Made by a program: the position numbers and the translations under genes. Shown piece by piece: positions 26,407-34,106 of a stretch of 64,000 bases of DNA. Within the stretch, counting starts at the first letter, position 1; each line of letters opens with the position of its first letter. The notes under the pieces are model-generated. The model was not told the origin of the DNA. It was given only the letters and a program-made list of their open reading frames with translations, and did no database searches. Source of the stretch: Nitratireductor basaltis (GTDB lineage Bacteria; Pseudomonadota; Alphaproteobacteria; Rhizobiales; Rhizobiaceae); assembly GCF_000733725.1 (NCBI RefSeq), contig NZ_JMQM01000002.1, positions 653,527 through 717,526 on the forward strand. The letters are read 5' to 3'.

Positions 26407-27234
26407 TCAGGCCTGTCGGGCGAGAAAACGATAGAGACGATCGGCAGGCAGCAGGCGCTTGAGCCCGGCTCCGATCCTTGCGGGCCAAGTTACCAGATAG
26501 TGCGGGCGGGGCTTTTGTGAAAGAAGCGCGTGGCGCAATACCGCATGGACGGCTTCCGGCCCCAATTTCATGCGCGACCTCGTTCCGCCCTGCTTCAGGC
26601 GATTGAGCTGCGCTTCATACTGATCCCGATGGGCGGAATTTTCCCGGTCGATGTTCTTCTCGAACCATTGGAGCCCGTTATTGGCAAAGCGTGAGGCAAT
26701 CGGACCCGGTTCAATCAGCGAGACATGAATGCCGCTGCCTTCCAGCTCCTGCCGCTGGCACAGCATCAATCCTTCCAGCGCGTGTTTGGAGGCGACATAG
26801 GCCCCGCGATACATGACCGGCACGAGGCCAAGGATGGATGAGCAGTGCACGATGCGCCCATGCCGCTGTGCACGCATGACGGGGATGATCCTGCGGGTCA
26901 GGTCATGCCAGCCGAAGAAATTTGCCTCGAATTGCAGGCGCAGGGCATCGACGGGCAGGTCTTCCACGGCGCCGGGCTGGGCATAGGCGCCATTGTTGTA
27001 TAGCGCATCAAGCCTGCCATCGGTGCGTGACAGCACTTCGGCAACCAGGGTCGAGATGGATTCTGGCTCGGTATAGTCGAGATACAGTGCCTCGATACCG
27101 TCTGCCTTGAGCGCATCAAGATCTTCCGGTTTCCGCGCGGTTGCGAAAACGCGCCAGCCGTCAGCCTTCAATGCGCGGGCACAATAAGCGCCGATGCCGG
27201 AAGATGCTCCGGTGACAATGATGCTTTTTTCCAT
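26407..27234 (-). CDS. Short-chain dehydrogenase/reductase
   Basis: This is a classical SDR of 275 aa. The NAD(P)-binding motif is TGASSGIG (residues 8-15). The following ATARKPEDLDAL suggests NADP preference through Arg. LYNNGAY replaces the usual NNAG, SS in VHCSSILGLV gives the catalytic Ser, and YVASK holds the catalytic Tyr/Lys. IEPGPIASRF is the usual cofactor-binding end. The C-terminal 70 residues are basic (LVTWPARIGAGLKRLLPADR) and may bind membrane. The substrate is unknown. It diverges from the YihY-like gene across a gap with little room for separate promoters. Confidence 0.88.
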   Translation of the reverse strand: MEKSIIVTGASSGIGAYCARALKADGWRVFATARKPEDLDALKADGIEALYLDYTEPESISTLVAEVLSRTDGRLDALYNNGAYAQPGAVEDLPVDALRLQFEANFFGWHDLTRRIIPVMRAQRHGRIVHCSSILGLVPVMYRGAYVASKHALEGLMLCQRQELEGSGIHVSLIEPGPIASRFANNGLQWFEKNIDRENSAHRDQYEAQLNRLKQGGTRSRMKLGPEAVHAVLRHALLSQKPRPHYLVTWPARIGAGLKRLLPADRLYRFLARQA

Positions 27235-27326
27235 GATCGTCCGGCAATTTTCATTGTTCGGTGGTTGTCTATAAGGAAGACGGTTTCACATATTCGTTCA
27301 AGCGAAACAAACTGGAGCGCGCGAGG

Positions 27327-28178
27327 GTGCCAAAATTTCTCGCCATGCGGCGTGTCATCGGCGATGCCTATGGCCACTTCGATGCCGATGACGGCTGGGC
27401 CATGGCCAGCCATCTCGCGCTCAGTGCATTGCTGGCCATATTCCCCTTTCTGATTTTCGCCACCGCGCTTGCCAGTTTTCTGGGTGCGGATGCGTTTTCC
27501 GAGACAGCAGTCCACATCGTCTTCGACACCTGGCCGAAAGAGGTTGCCGAGCCGATAGCCAAAGAGGTGGTGAATGTTCTTGGCGTTCGACGCGGCGGCG
27601 TTCTTACATTCGGTGTGGTGGTTGCAGGCGTTTTTGCCTCCAACGGGGTGGAAGCACTGCGTCTGTCGCTGAACAGGGCTTACCGCGTGGCGGAACGGCG
27701 TTCCATCATCTATCGGCGGGCTCAGAGCCTTGGTTTTGTGCTGGTAGCTGCGGCGGGGTTTTTCGCCATCAGCCTGCTTCTTGTCGCAGTGCCGATCGCA
27801 GCGCAGTTCGCGGCCGATCGGATCGACTGGCTTGCGCCCTATACGGGCACGATCACGCTGTGGCGCTATCTGATTGCTGTCAGCGTTCTGGTGCTGGCGC
27901 TGGTGACGGTGCATCTGTGGTTGCCGGCCGGCAAGCGCAGGCTCGTCGACATCCTGCCAGGTCTCGTCTTCACCCTCGCCGCATGGATTGGCGCGTCCAC
28001 ATTGTTCGCGGCCTATCTCAGCCGTTTTTCCAGCTATGCCAATACCTATGCCGGGCTGGCCTCGATCATGGTGGCCGTGGTCTTCCTCTATATCGTCTCG
28101 GTGATCTTTATTCTCGGTGGTGAGCTCAATGCGGCCATCATGCGCTATCGTGCCATTCGCGCCGCGGGCCGGGGCTGA
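27327..28178 (+). CDS. YihY/virulence factor BrkB family membrane protein
   Basis: This integral membrane protein has about six helices (283 aa from the GTG at 27327). That start has GGAG nine bases upstream; an ATG at 27345 and a GTG at 27261 are alternatives. The family core is DDGWAMASHLALSALLAIFPF, then LTFGVVVAGVFASNGVEALR and ANTYAGLASIMVAVVFLYI near the end. The molecular function of YihY proteins is not settled; the old label ribonuclease BN is wrong for the group. The 3' end overlaps the convergent EamA transporter by 34 bp. Confidence 0.85.
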   Translation: MPKFLAMRRVIGDAYGHFDADDGWAMASHLALSALLAIFPFLIFATALASFLGADAFSETAVHIVFDTWPKEVAEPIAKEVVNVLGVRRGGVLTFGVVVAGVFASNGVEALRLSLNRAYRVAERRSIIYRRAQSLGFVLVAAAGFFAISLLLVAVPIAAQFAADRIDWLAPYTGTITLWRYLIAVSVLVLALVTVHLWLPAGKRRLVDILPGLVFTLAAWIGASTLFAAYLSRFSSYANTYAGLASIMVAVVFLYIVSVIFILGGELNAAIMRYRAIRAAGRG

Positions 28179-29035
28179 AGCGTAGCGAGTGCGACGCCGA
28201 AGCTCGTGATTCCTATCCCGATGATCTGAGCGAAGGTGAGCGTTTCGCCAAAAAGGACATAGGCCATCACCGCCGTCACTGCCGGCACGAGGTAGAACAG
28301 GGATGCCACGCGCGCCACTTCTCCTTTTTCGATGAGCACCATCAGGAGGAAGATGGCGCCAAGGGACAGGACAAGGACAAGCCAGACCATCGCGAAGACG
28401 AGTTCACCCGTCAGAACGAAGCGTCCGCTTTCAAACAAGAAGGCAAAGGGAAGGGTCAGCACCAGACCGCCGACATACTGGCAAAGGGTTGTGGAGACCA
28501 GATCCGTGCCTTTGACGAAGCGCTTCTGCCATACCGTGCCTACGCTCATCGCGATCACGGCTGCAAGCCCTGCACTGACTGTCGTGATGGTGACGCCGCT
28601 GCCGATGTCGCCCAGCTTCGGTGACAGCACGATGGCAACACCGAGAAGTCCAACGGCCAATCCTGCCCAGTGGCGGCGCGTGATATGTTCGCCGATAAAG
28701 AGCCCTGCAATTATGGCTGTCAGCATCGGTTGGAGGCCAACGATCAGGCCCGCAAGCCCCGCGGGCAGTCCCCGCCGAACCGCCCAGAACACACCGCCCA
28801 GATAGATGCCGTGCATGAGAATGCCAGCGAATGCCGCGTGCAGGGCAGTTGCCGGCGGCATCGGCTTCAGCTTCATGAAGGGCACCATGACCAGCAGCAG
28901 GCCTATCGACAGCGCGAAGCGTATCCAGAGGAAGGTGAAAGGCTCTGCCCAGGGCATCGCATAGCGCGCACCGATGAAGCCGGTCGCCCATAACAGGACG
29001 AATAGCGCGGGGATGAAACGGGTGAGGCTGGGCAT
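28145..29035 (-). CDS. DMT-superfamily (EamA) transporter
   Basis: This predicted drug/metabolite exporter has ten membrane helices in two EamA repeats (296 aa). The first repeat begins ALFVLLWATGFIGARYAMPW, the second around GVTITTVSAGLAAVIAMSVG. The typical helix-end stretch LFYLVPAVTAVMAYVLFGE and GIGITSFGVALA are present. The substrate cannot be told; members export amino acids, nucleosides or cofactors. Convergent 3' overlap with the YihY-like gene means that each transcript runs into the other's tail. Confidence 0.9.
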   Translation of the reverse strand: MPSLTRFIPALFVLLWATGFIGARYAMPWAEPFTFLWIRFALSIGLLLVMVPFMKLKPMPPATALHAAFAGILMHGIYLGGVFWAVRRGLPAGLAGLIVGLQPMLTAIIAGLFIGEHITRRHWAGLAVGLLGVAIVLSPKLGDIGSGVTITTVSAGLAAVIAMSVGTVWQKRFVKGTDLVSTTLCQYVGGLVLTLPFAFLFESGRFVLTGELVFAMVWLVLVLSLGAIFLLMVLIEKGEVARVASLFYLVPAVTAVMAYVLFGETLTFAQIIGIGITSFGVALATLQPRPAARMAR

Positions 29036-29168
29036 CAGGACCTGTCTTTTGGGCGAGAAGCCGTATCAGTCGGCATCAAACTGCAAGGAAACCGAAAGTT
29101 TTTGCGCCTAATGTCAATGGTGCTGAATTCCGACTGCCGCTGGCCCAGCAATGCAGGGGACATGAACA

Positions 29169-29459
29169 ATGCTGATGAAACTGGACGCGTCTTGGCTGAT
29201 GTTCGCGGTCGTGACCGTGCTTTTGCTGTCCTACATGCTGGCAATGGCACTCGATGCCATCCTGGGCAATGCGGCCTACGGACCGGTGCCGAATGCCGTC
29301 ATCATCACTGTTGGTTTTTTCGGCGCGATCTACTGGATGAATGAGCGCGGCGTGCGGATGGCCAACCTGTCCGAGTCGGTGATGACCGGCCTTGTCGGAA
29401 GCTTCGCGCTTTTCTTTCTGCTCGTCCTGGTCAAGGCTGCGGCCAACCGCCTGACGTGA
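29169..29459 (+). CDS. Hypothetical membrane protein, 96 aa
   Basis: I do not recognise a named family. Three helices are predicted (about 9-29, 40-56, 70-90), and the protein begins MLMKLDASWLMFAVVTVLLL. The good ribosome-binding site AGGGGA eight bases before the ATG at 29169 supports it as a real gene. The short loop MNERGVRMANLSESVMTG between helices 2 and 3 is the only long hydrophilic part. It diverges from the EamA transporter and is convergent with the ZIP-like gene, with 10 bp between the stops. Confidence 0.7.
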   Translation: MLMKLDASWLMFAVVTVLLLSYMLAMALDAILGNAAYGPVPNAVIITVGFFGAIYWMNERGVRMANLSESVMTGLVGSFALFFLLVLVKAAANRLT

Positions 29460-29469
29460 ACGGATACGA

Positions 29470-30180
29470 CTAGAGCGCTGCCAGCAAAGTCGCGTAGAGC
29501 GCCAGTCCACCGGCAAAGGCAAGGAAGCTGCTCTGACGTTCTTCGGGAAGCTCTTCCTTCAGAACATTCAGAACCACGCTGCCTGCAAGAAACGAGAAGG
29601 TGGCGATCAACCAGATTTCCGGCAATTCCACCAGCTGGCCCAGGAGCCAGCCCGACAGGACAGCGAGTGCGAGCACCCATCGACCCTTATTGTCATAGAG
29701 GCTGCGATGCTGCTGATGCATGCCGAAATCGTTGGTGACGAAATGCAGCGCCATCGCAACGAAATACATGGCGAGCGAGGCAATTCCCACCTCCTCGCGA
29801 TGCAGCAGAAAATATCCGATCAGGACATTGTAGAGCGCAAATGCTCCCAGATGGATCCAGAATGCCTCGCTTTCAATTCTGGACTCCGAGCGTTTGGCAG
29901 TCTGAACATATTGCTCAAGCCCATAGAATACCGCCAAGCCGCTCATAGCGAGTGCGTAGACGAGTATTTCGGAAGGATGGCCCTCCTTGGCCAGAGCGCG
30001 TTCATGTTCGGCCAATTCCGGCAGGAGATGCATGAACACATAGGCCACGGCAACGCCGCCGGAAAGCGAAAGCCAGCGGCTGCGGGGAACGGCGGAAAGG
30101 AAGTGCAGCTTCGGAACGAGATAATGGGTCGCTGCGAAGGCCAGGGCGCAGGCAAATGTCAGGATCGTGGCTTCGGTCAT
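29470..30180 (-). CDS. Polytopic membrane protein with ZIP-like features
   Basis: The 236-aa protein has seven or eight helices and no signal peptide. HLLPELAEHE (about residue 51) and HFVTNDFGMHQQH place His, Asp and Glu in or next to membrane helices. LVELPEIWLIATFSFLAGSV and LNVLKEELPEERQSSFLAF, near the C-terminus, resemble the last helices of ZIP divalent-metal transporters. The canonical HNxPEG motif of helix 4 is absent, so transport is an inference and another role is possible. It follows gluQ by 48 bp on the same strand. Confidence 0.6.
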   Translation of the reverse strand: MTEATILTFACALAFAATHYLVPKLHFLSAVPRSRWLSLSGGVAVAYVFMHLLPELAEHERALAKEGHPSEILVYALAMSGLAVFYGLEQYVQTAKRSESRIESEAFWIHLGAFALYNVLIGYFLLHREEVGIASLAMYFVAMALHFVTNDFGMHQQHRSLYDNKGRWVLALAVLSGWLLGQLVELPEIWLIATFSFLAGSVVLNVLKEELPEERQSSFLAFAGGLALYATLLAAL

Positions 30181-30228
30181 GGTCCGACAATTGCCGAAGG
30201 CGGCTTCACGTTCCGGCCATAGGCTGCA

Positions 30229-31122
30229 TCAAGCTTTCCGGACGGTTTCCAATCCCACCATCCGGGCGATGTCTGTCGGGGTCGCACCGGACTGGCGAAG
30301 CGCTTGCAGGCTTGTGTCCCCGGCGCTCTTCGACAATTTGCGCCCGTCGTCGCCAAGGATCAGGTCATGATGATGATATTCGGGCACCGCCAGCCCCATC
30401 AGTTCCTGCAGCAGGCGGTGAACGGCAGTGGCATGATAGAGGTCGCGTCCGCGTACCACATGCGTGACCCCCTGCAAGGCATCATCGACAACGACTGAGA
30501 GATGATAGCTGGTCGGGGTTTCCTTGCGTGCGATAACGACATCGCCCCATTGTGCCGGGTCGGCACGGATCGTGCCGGTTTCACCGAAAGGTCCGGCGCC
30601 TGTCTCTTCCCAATGAAGGGGAGCGCGAAGGTGACCGAGTGCTGCCTGCATATCCAGACGCCAGGCGAAGGGCAGACCGTCGGCGATCAGGGACTTGCGT
30701 TCCGAGGCTGAACGCTGTCGGTCCTGCGGGGGGAACAAGGGTGCGCCGTCGGGATCACGTGGCCACTCCTCCCCTTCCTCCTCGCGAGCGGTTATGTAAC
30801 GGCGTACTTCGCCACGGGTGAGGAAGGCGGGATAGACTATCTCGTCATCGATCAGCCGGTCCAATGCCTCCTGGTAATCGTCCCAGTGATCCGACTGACG
30901 GCGATACGGGCACTCGTAGTTCATGCCAAGCCAATCCAGATCCGTCAGGATGGCCGCCTCCAGTTCGGGCGTGCAGCGCGTGGTGTCTATGTCTTCCATG
31001 CGCAGGAGAAGCCGCCCGCCAGTCTCTTCGGCCATCGCAACGTTGAGAAGCGCGGAAAAGGCATGGCCCAAATGCAGCGCGCCGTTGGGACTGGGAGCGA
31101 AGCGGAAAACGGGTCTGGTCAT
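30229..31122 (-). CDS. gluQ: Glutamyl-Q tRNA(Asp) synthetase
   Basis: GluQRS, a short paralogue of the GluRS catalytic domain, loads glutamate on queuosine in the anticodon of tRNA-Asp. The 297 aa contain FRFAPSPNGALHLGHAFSAL (HIGH equivalent), RMEDIDTTRC, YHLSVVVDDALQGVTHVVRG and DGRKLSKSAGD (KMSKS equivalent), with no anticodon-binding domain. The zinc cysteines of the E. coli enzyme (CTC) are replaced in the stretch VYPAFLTRGEVRRY, so this protein is probably zinc-free. It is unlinked to dksA, its partner in enterobacteria. Confidence 0.9.
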   Translation of the reverse strand: MTRPVFRFAPSPNGALHLGHAFSALLNVAMAEETGGRLLLRMEDIDTTRCTPELEAAILTDLDWLGMNYECPYRRQSDHWDDYQEALDRLIDDEIVYPAFLTRGEVRRYITAREEEGEEWPRDPDGAPLFPPQDRQRSASERKSLIADGLPFAWRLDMQAALGHLRAPLHWEETGAGPFGETGTIRADPAQWGDVVIARKETPTSYHLSVVVDDALQGVTHVVRGRDLYHATAVHRLLQELMGLAVPEYHHHDLILGDDGRKLSKSAGDTSLQALRQSGATPTDIARMVGLETVRKA

Positions 31123-31201
31123 CGCGGATGAAAACGGATTGGTGCGCTCATGAAGACGTTGCTAGGGTTTAAGTCGCGGAAGCTCAAGTGAGGAATGTTC
31201 A

Positions 31202-31855
31202 GTGCCTGTTCGTATTGAAACGCTGGCGGATGTTGCGACCGGGCTGGACGCGTTGGAAGTGCTTGATCCCAGACTGGCGCGGGTGCGCCAACAGGCAGGA
31301 GAGGTTGATCTGCGCCTTCGTCCAGCGGGTTTTACAAGTCTTGCATCAATCATCGTGTCACAACAGGTGTCCCTGGCCAGCGCCAGCGCAATCATGAGGC
31401 GGCTATGCCTGCTCATCGAGCCGCTGGAAGCTGGCAATGTGCTTGCTGCAGGCGAACCCGCTCTCGTGCAGGCCGGTCTCTCCCGTGCGAAGCAGAAAGC
31501 ACTGCTCGCTCTGGCGCAATCTGTCGTGTCGGGAGGGCTGGATCTTGAAGCGCTGTGTGCGTGCGACGCGGAAGATGCAATAGCGGCCATCACGGCATTG
31601 CCGGGGCTCGGCCCGTGGTCCGCGCAGGTCTATCTGCTTTCCTGTGCAGGGCATGCCGATGTCTTTCCAGCGGGCGACGTTGCGCTTCAGGTGGCCGTGC
31701 AGACCTGTTTCGAGCTGCAGGAGCGTCCCAAGGCGGATGAATTGGCCGCAATGGCCGAATCATGGAGGCCCTGGAGATCGGTTGCAGCGCGCCTTTTCTG
31801 GGCATTTTACCGGGAGATGAAGGGACGGGAGGCGAAGCTTCCTGCCTTTACGTAA
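31202..31855 (+). CDS. AlkA-like DNA-3-methyladenine glycosylase (HhH-GPD)
   Basis: This base-excision repair glycosylase removes alkylated purines. It has 217 aa from a GTG start with GAGGA eight bases upstream. IIVSQQVSLASASAIMRRL opens the HhH-GPD domain. The hairpin is LPGLGPWSAQVYLL, and the catalytic aspartate is in FPAGDVALQ. It is the short AlkA type without the N-terminal beta domain of E. coli AlkA, as in archaeal/Schizosaccharomyces Mag1-like enzymes. No adaptive-response regulator (Ada) is nearby. Confidence 0.88.
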   Translation: MPVRIETLADVATGLDALEVLDPRLARVRQQAGEVDLRLRPAGFTSLASIIVSQQVSLASASAIMRRLCLLIEPLEAGNVLAAGEPALVQAGLSRAKQKALLALAQSVVSGGLDLEALCACDAEDAIAAITALPGLGPWSAQVYLLSCAGHADVFPAGDVALQVAVQTCFELQERPKADELAAMAESWRPWRSVAARLFWAFYREMKGREAKLPAFT

Positions 31856-31989
31856 GAATGCGGGCGCAAAAGCTGTAAATCCGGGTCATTTGCCGGATCA
31901 TCTTGTTGAATAACTGCTTCACATTCCTGTCACTCACAGCTTACAGTATCCGCATCGATCGATCTTTCTTGCGAAGGAGCTTCGGGAAC

Positions 31990-32547
31990 GTGACGGTCGC
32001 AGTCTCGCCAGACGGAATGCCCGCGCTGGTGCTCAATGCGGATTACAGGCCGCTCAGTTATTACCCTCTGTCACTGTGGTCGTGGCAGGATGCCATCAAG
32101 GCCGTATTCCTTGACCGGGTGAATATTGTTGCGGAGTATGACCACCAGGTCTCTTCGCCATCTTTCCAGATGCGCATTCCAAGCGTCGTCAGCCTGAAGA
32201 CCTATGTGAAGCCATCACGCTTTCCGGCCTTCACACGCTTCAACGTGTTTCTTCGCGACCGCTTCCAGTGTCAGTATTGTGGGACGCGGGAGGACCTGAC
32301 CTTCGACCATGTGGTCCCGCGTCGCCTGGGCGGTGTCACCTCGTGGGAGAATGTGGTCGCCGCCTGCTCGCCCTGCAATTTGAAGAAGGGCGGAGCCATG
32401 CCATCCCACGCGAAGATGTGGCCGCAGCAGAAGCCGTACCGCCCGACGGTGCAGGACCTGCATAACAATGGCCGATCCTTCCCGCCGAACTATCTGCACG
32501 AAAGCTGGATGGACTATCTCTACTGGGATGTCGAGCTGGAGCCCTGA
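31990..32547 (+). CDS. HNH endonuclease family protein
   Basis: This is a zinc-binding HNH protein of 185 aa. I chose the GTG at 31990, with GAAGGAG upstream, because the preceding in-frame codons look non-coding. The protein begins MTVAVSPDGMPALVLNADYR. The nuclease motif is CQYCGTREDLTFDHVVPR followed by NVVAACSPCNLKKG, with two CxxC pairs and the His and Asn. The family is chromosomal, widespread and immobile in alphaproteobacteria, and its role is not established; nothing here suggests an intron or phage. The N-terminal DYRPLSYYPLSLWSWQDAIK is characteristic. Confidence 0.88.
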   Translation: MTVAVSPDGMPALVLNADYRPLSYYPLSLWSWQDAIKAVFLDRVNIVAEYDHQVSSPSFQMRIPSVVSLKTYVKPSRFPAFTRFNVFLRDRFQCQYCGTREDLTFDHVVPRRLGGVTSWENVVAACSPCNLKKGGAMPSHAKMWPQQKPYRPTVQDLHNNGRSFPPNYLHESWMDYLYWDVELEP

Positions 32548-32557
32548 GCCTGACCAG

Positions 32558-33076
32558 TCAGTTCTGACGAGGTGCTGTGAAGGCGGCTTTCAGCGCTATG
32601 GTTGCGAGGATGGCGCTTGCGATCACGTTCCAGCCTGCGAATGACAGGCCGAGAAAGCGCCCGGCTGCAACATCACAGGACGGCGGAACGACTGCGTTGA
32701 GCTGGTCCAGAAGGTTGTTGCCCTCAGCAGGAGCAAAGCCCACACCGCAATCTGCAGGTCCGGGCCAGAAGGCCCATTCCACGCCCGCGTGATAGACAGC
32801 AAGACCAAGCCCCCAGATCATCAATAGACCACCTGCAAGCAGGAGTATGCGCGTCACCACGCCGGGCAGCTTCATCAGCGCGGCAACGAGCGCCAGCAGC
32901 ATGACAGGTACGCCGATATAGTATGGAAGACGCTGCTCGAGGCACAATTTGCAGGGCAGGTAGCCGCCAATATGCTGGAAACCAAGCGCAGTGCCGACAG
33001 TTGCCGCCATCGCGGCAGCAAGAAAGGCCGAGGCCAATGTCTGTGTCTTGCCGGCTGGCGCCGTGAGCGTCGTCAT
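32558..33076 (-). CDS. dsbB: Disulfide bond formation protein B
   Basis: DsbB reoxidises DsbA and passes electrons to quinone. The 172 aa have four membrane helices. The first periplasmic pair is C42-C45 in YLPCKLCLEQRL, and the second pair is in GPADCGVGF and PPSCDVAAG. All four redox cysteines are present. The product follows the YqaA-like gene's direction but is downstream: the order of transcription is yqaA-like then... in fact dsbB at 33076 begins left of the YqaA-like stop (33096), so it is the second gene, 19 bp after the first. No dsbA is in the window. Confidence 0.9.
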   Translation of the reverse strand: MTTLTAPAGKTQTLASAFLAAAMAATVGTALGFQHIGGYLPCKLCLEQRLPYYIGVPVMLLALVAALMKLPGVVTRILLLAGGLLMIWGLGLAVYHAGVEWAFWPGPADCGVGFAPAEGNNLLDQLNAVVPPSCDVAAGRFLGLSFAGWNVIASAILATIALKAAFTAPRQN

Positions 33077-33095
33077 GCAAAATCCCCTGGAGTGC

Positions 33096-33677
33096 CTAGA
33101 ACACGTATCGAATGGCCGCGAAACCGCCGATCAGAAGAACCATGAAGGCGGTGAAAAGAAGGCCGAGATTCTTTTCGATGAAGATGCGGATGGGCGGTCC
33201 GAACCTGTAGAGCAGCCAGGCGACCAGGAAGAAGCGCAGGCCACGCCCGATGATCGACACTATGATGAAGACGGGCAGGCTCAGGCCCGTCGCGCCGGAA
33301 AAGATGGTCAACACCTTGTAGGGGAAGGGTGTTACGGCAGCGAACAGAACACCCCAGCCGCCCCAGTCATTGTACCATGCAGCTATCTTCTCGAAGGAGT
33401 CCTCCTTGCCATAAAAGGCAAGGATGGGTTCGCCAATGGTTTCATAGAGAAACGCGCCGATCAGGTAGCCGAGAAGAGCGCCCGCAACCGAAGCGATCGT
33501 ACAGATCAGCGCGTGGCGCAGCCATTTTGCGCGCTCGGAGAGCACCATCGGAATAAGCAGAACATCCGGCGGGATCGGAAAGACGGAGCTTTCGATGAAG
33601 GAGACACTGGCAAGCGCCTTTTCCGCGTGCCGCGTTGCAGCAAGTGACAGGGTGTAGTCGTAGAGTCTGCGTAGCAT
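33096..33677 (-). CDS. YqaA/DedA-like membrane protein (SNARE-associated type)
   Basis: This 193-aa polytopic protein is of the VTT/DedA superfamily, thought to scramble or flip lipids such as undecaprenyl phosphate or phospholipids. I chose the ATG at 33677 (MLRRLYDYTLSLAATRHAEK); reading further upstream in frame yields an Arg/His-rich stretch unlike the family. SFIESSVFPIPPDVLLIPMV is the conserved re-entrant segment, and GRGLRFFLVAWLLYRFG is the conserved Arg-containing helix. The ribosome-binding site is weak. It precedes dsbB by 19 bp on the same transcript. Confidence 0.85.
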   Translation of the reverse strand: MLRRLYDYTLSLAATRHAEKALASVSFIESSVFPIPPDVLLIPMVLSERAKWLRHALICTIASVAGALLGYLIGAFLYETIGEPILAFYGKEDSFEKIAAWYNDWGGWGVLFAAVTPFPYKVLTIFSGATGLSLPVFIIVSIIGRGLRFFLVAWLLYRFGPPIRIFIEKNLGLLFTAFMVLLIGGFAAIRYVF

Positions 33678-33831
33678 GAGCGGCTCTGTTCTCCATCCAT
33701 CCGGCCAAACCGGTTGCAACGGCATGCCCGATGCTGGCTGGCGATGCAAGAGGTGCCGGTGCCGCAGCGCGCGCCGGCGTCCCAAATCGATATGGAGCTC
33801 ATAAAAATCGGTTGCCTCATGCATCACGCGG

Positions 33832-33859
33832 TTGACGAGGGCAGGCGCGCTCGTATAGT
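33832..33859 (+). promoter_or_regulatory. Predicted promoter of tRNA-Leu
   Basis: TTGACG (33832-33837) and TATAGT (33854-33859) with a 16-bp spacer lie 25 bp before the tRNA 5' end. Both boxes match the sigma-70 consensus at five of six positions. Confidence 0.65.
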
Positions 33860-33884
33860 CCGCAGCAGCCGCCATCATGGCGCG

Positions 33885-33969
33885 GCCCCTGTGGCGGAAT
33901 TGGTAGACGCGACCGACTCAAAATCGGTTTCCGCAAGGAGTGCTGGTTCGAGTCCGGCCAGGGGCACCA
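33885..33969 (+). tRNA. tRNA-Leu (anticodon CAA)
   Basis: This is an 85-nt cloverleaf with a class-II long variable arm. The acceptor arms GCCCCTG and CAGGGGC pair perfectly. The anticodon stem ACCGA/TCGGT encloses CTCAAAA, giving anticodon CAA for UUG codons. The T loop is TTCGAGT. The discriminator is A and the CCA is encoded at 33967-33969. Confidence 0.97.
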
Positions 33970-34066
33970 AGCTTATCCTTCGCATCATAAATCCCACAGC
34001 GCCTTTGCGTGAGCTTGCGCCCTGGACCTGCTTTACCCTGCCGTTGCGAGTGCATAATCTCGGACT

Positions 34067-34086
34067 GCCGGCTTGAGGAAGCCGGC
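34067..34086 (+). other. Perfect 8-bp hairpin before the acyl-CoA synthetase gene
   Basis: The arms GCCGGCTT and AAGCCGGC enclose GAGG, 20 bp before the ATG. There is no T-run. It could end the tRNA-Leu transcript poorly or act as a leader structure. Confidence 0.4.
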
Positions 34087-34106
34087 GCTCGGTTGGGAGG
34101 CTGAAC

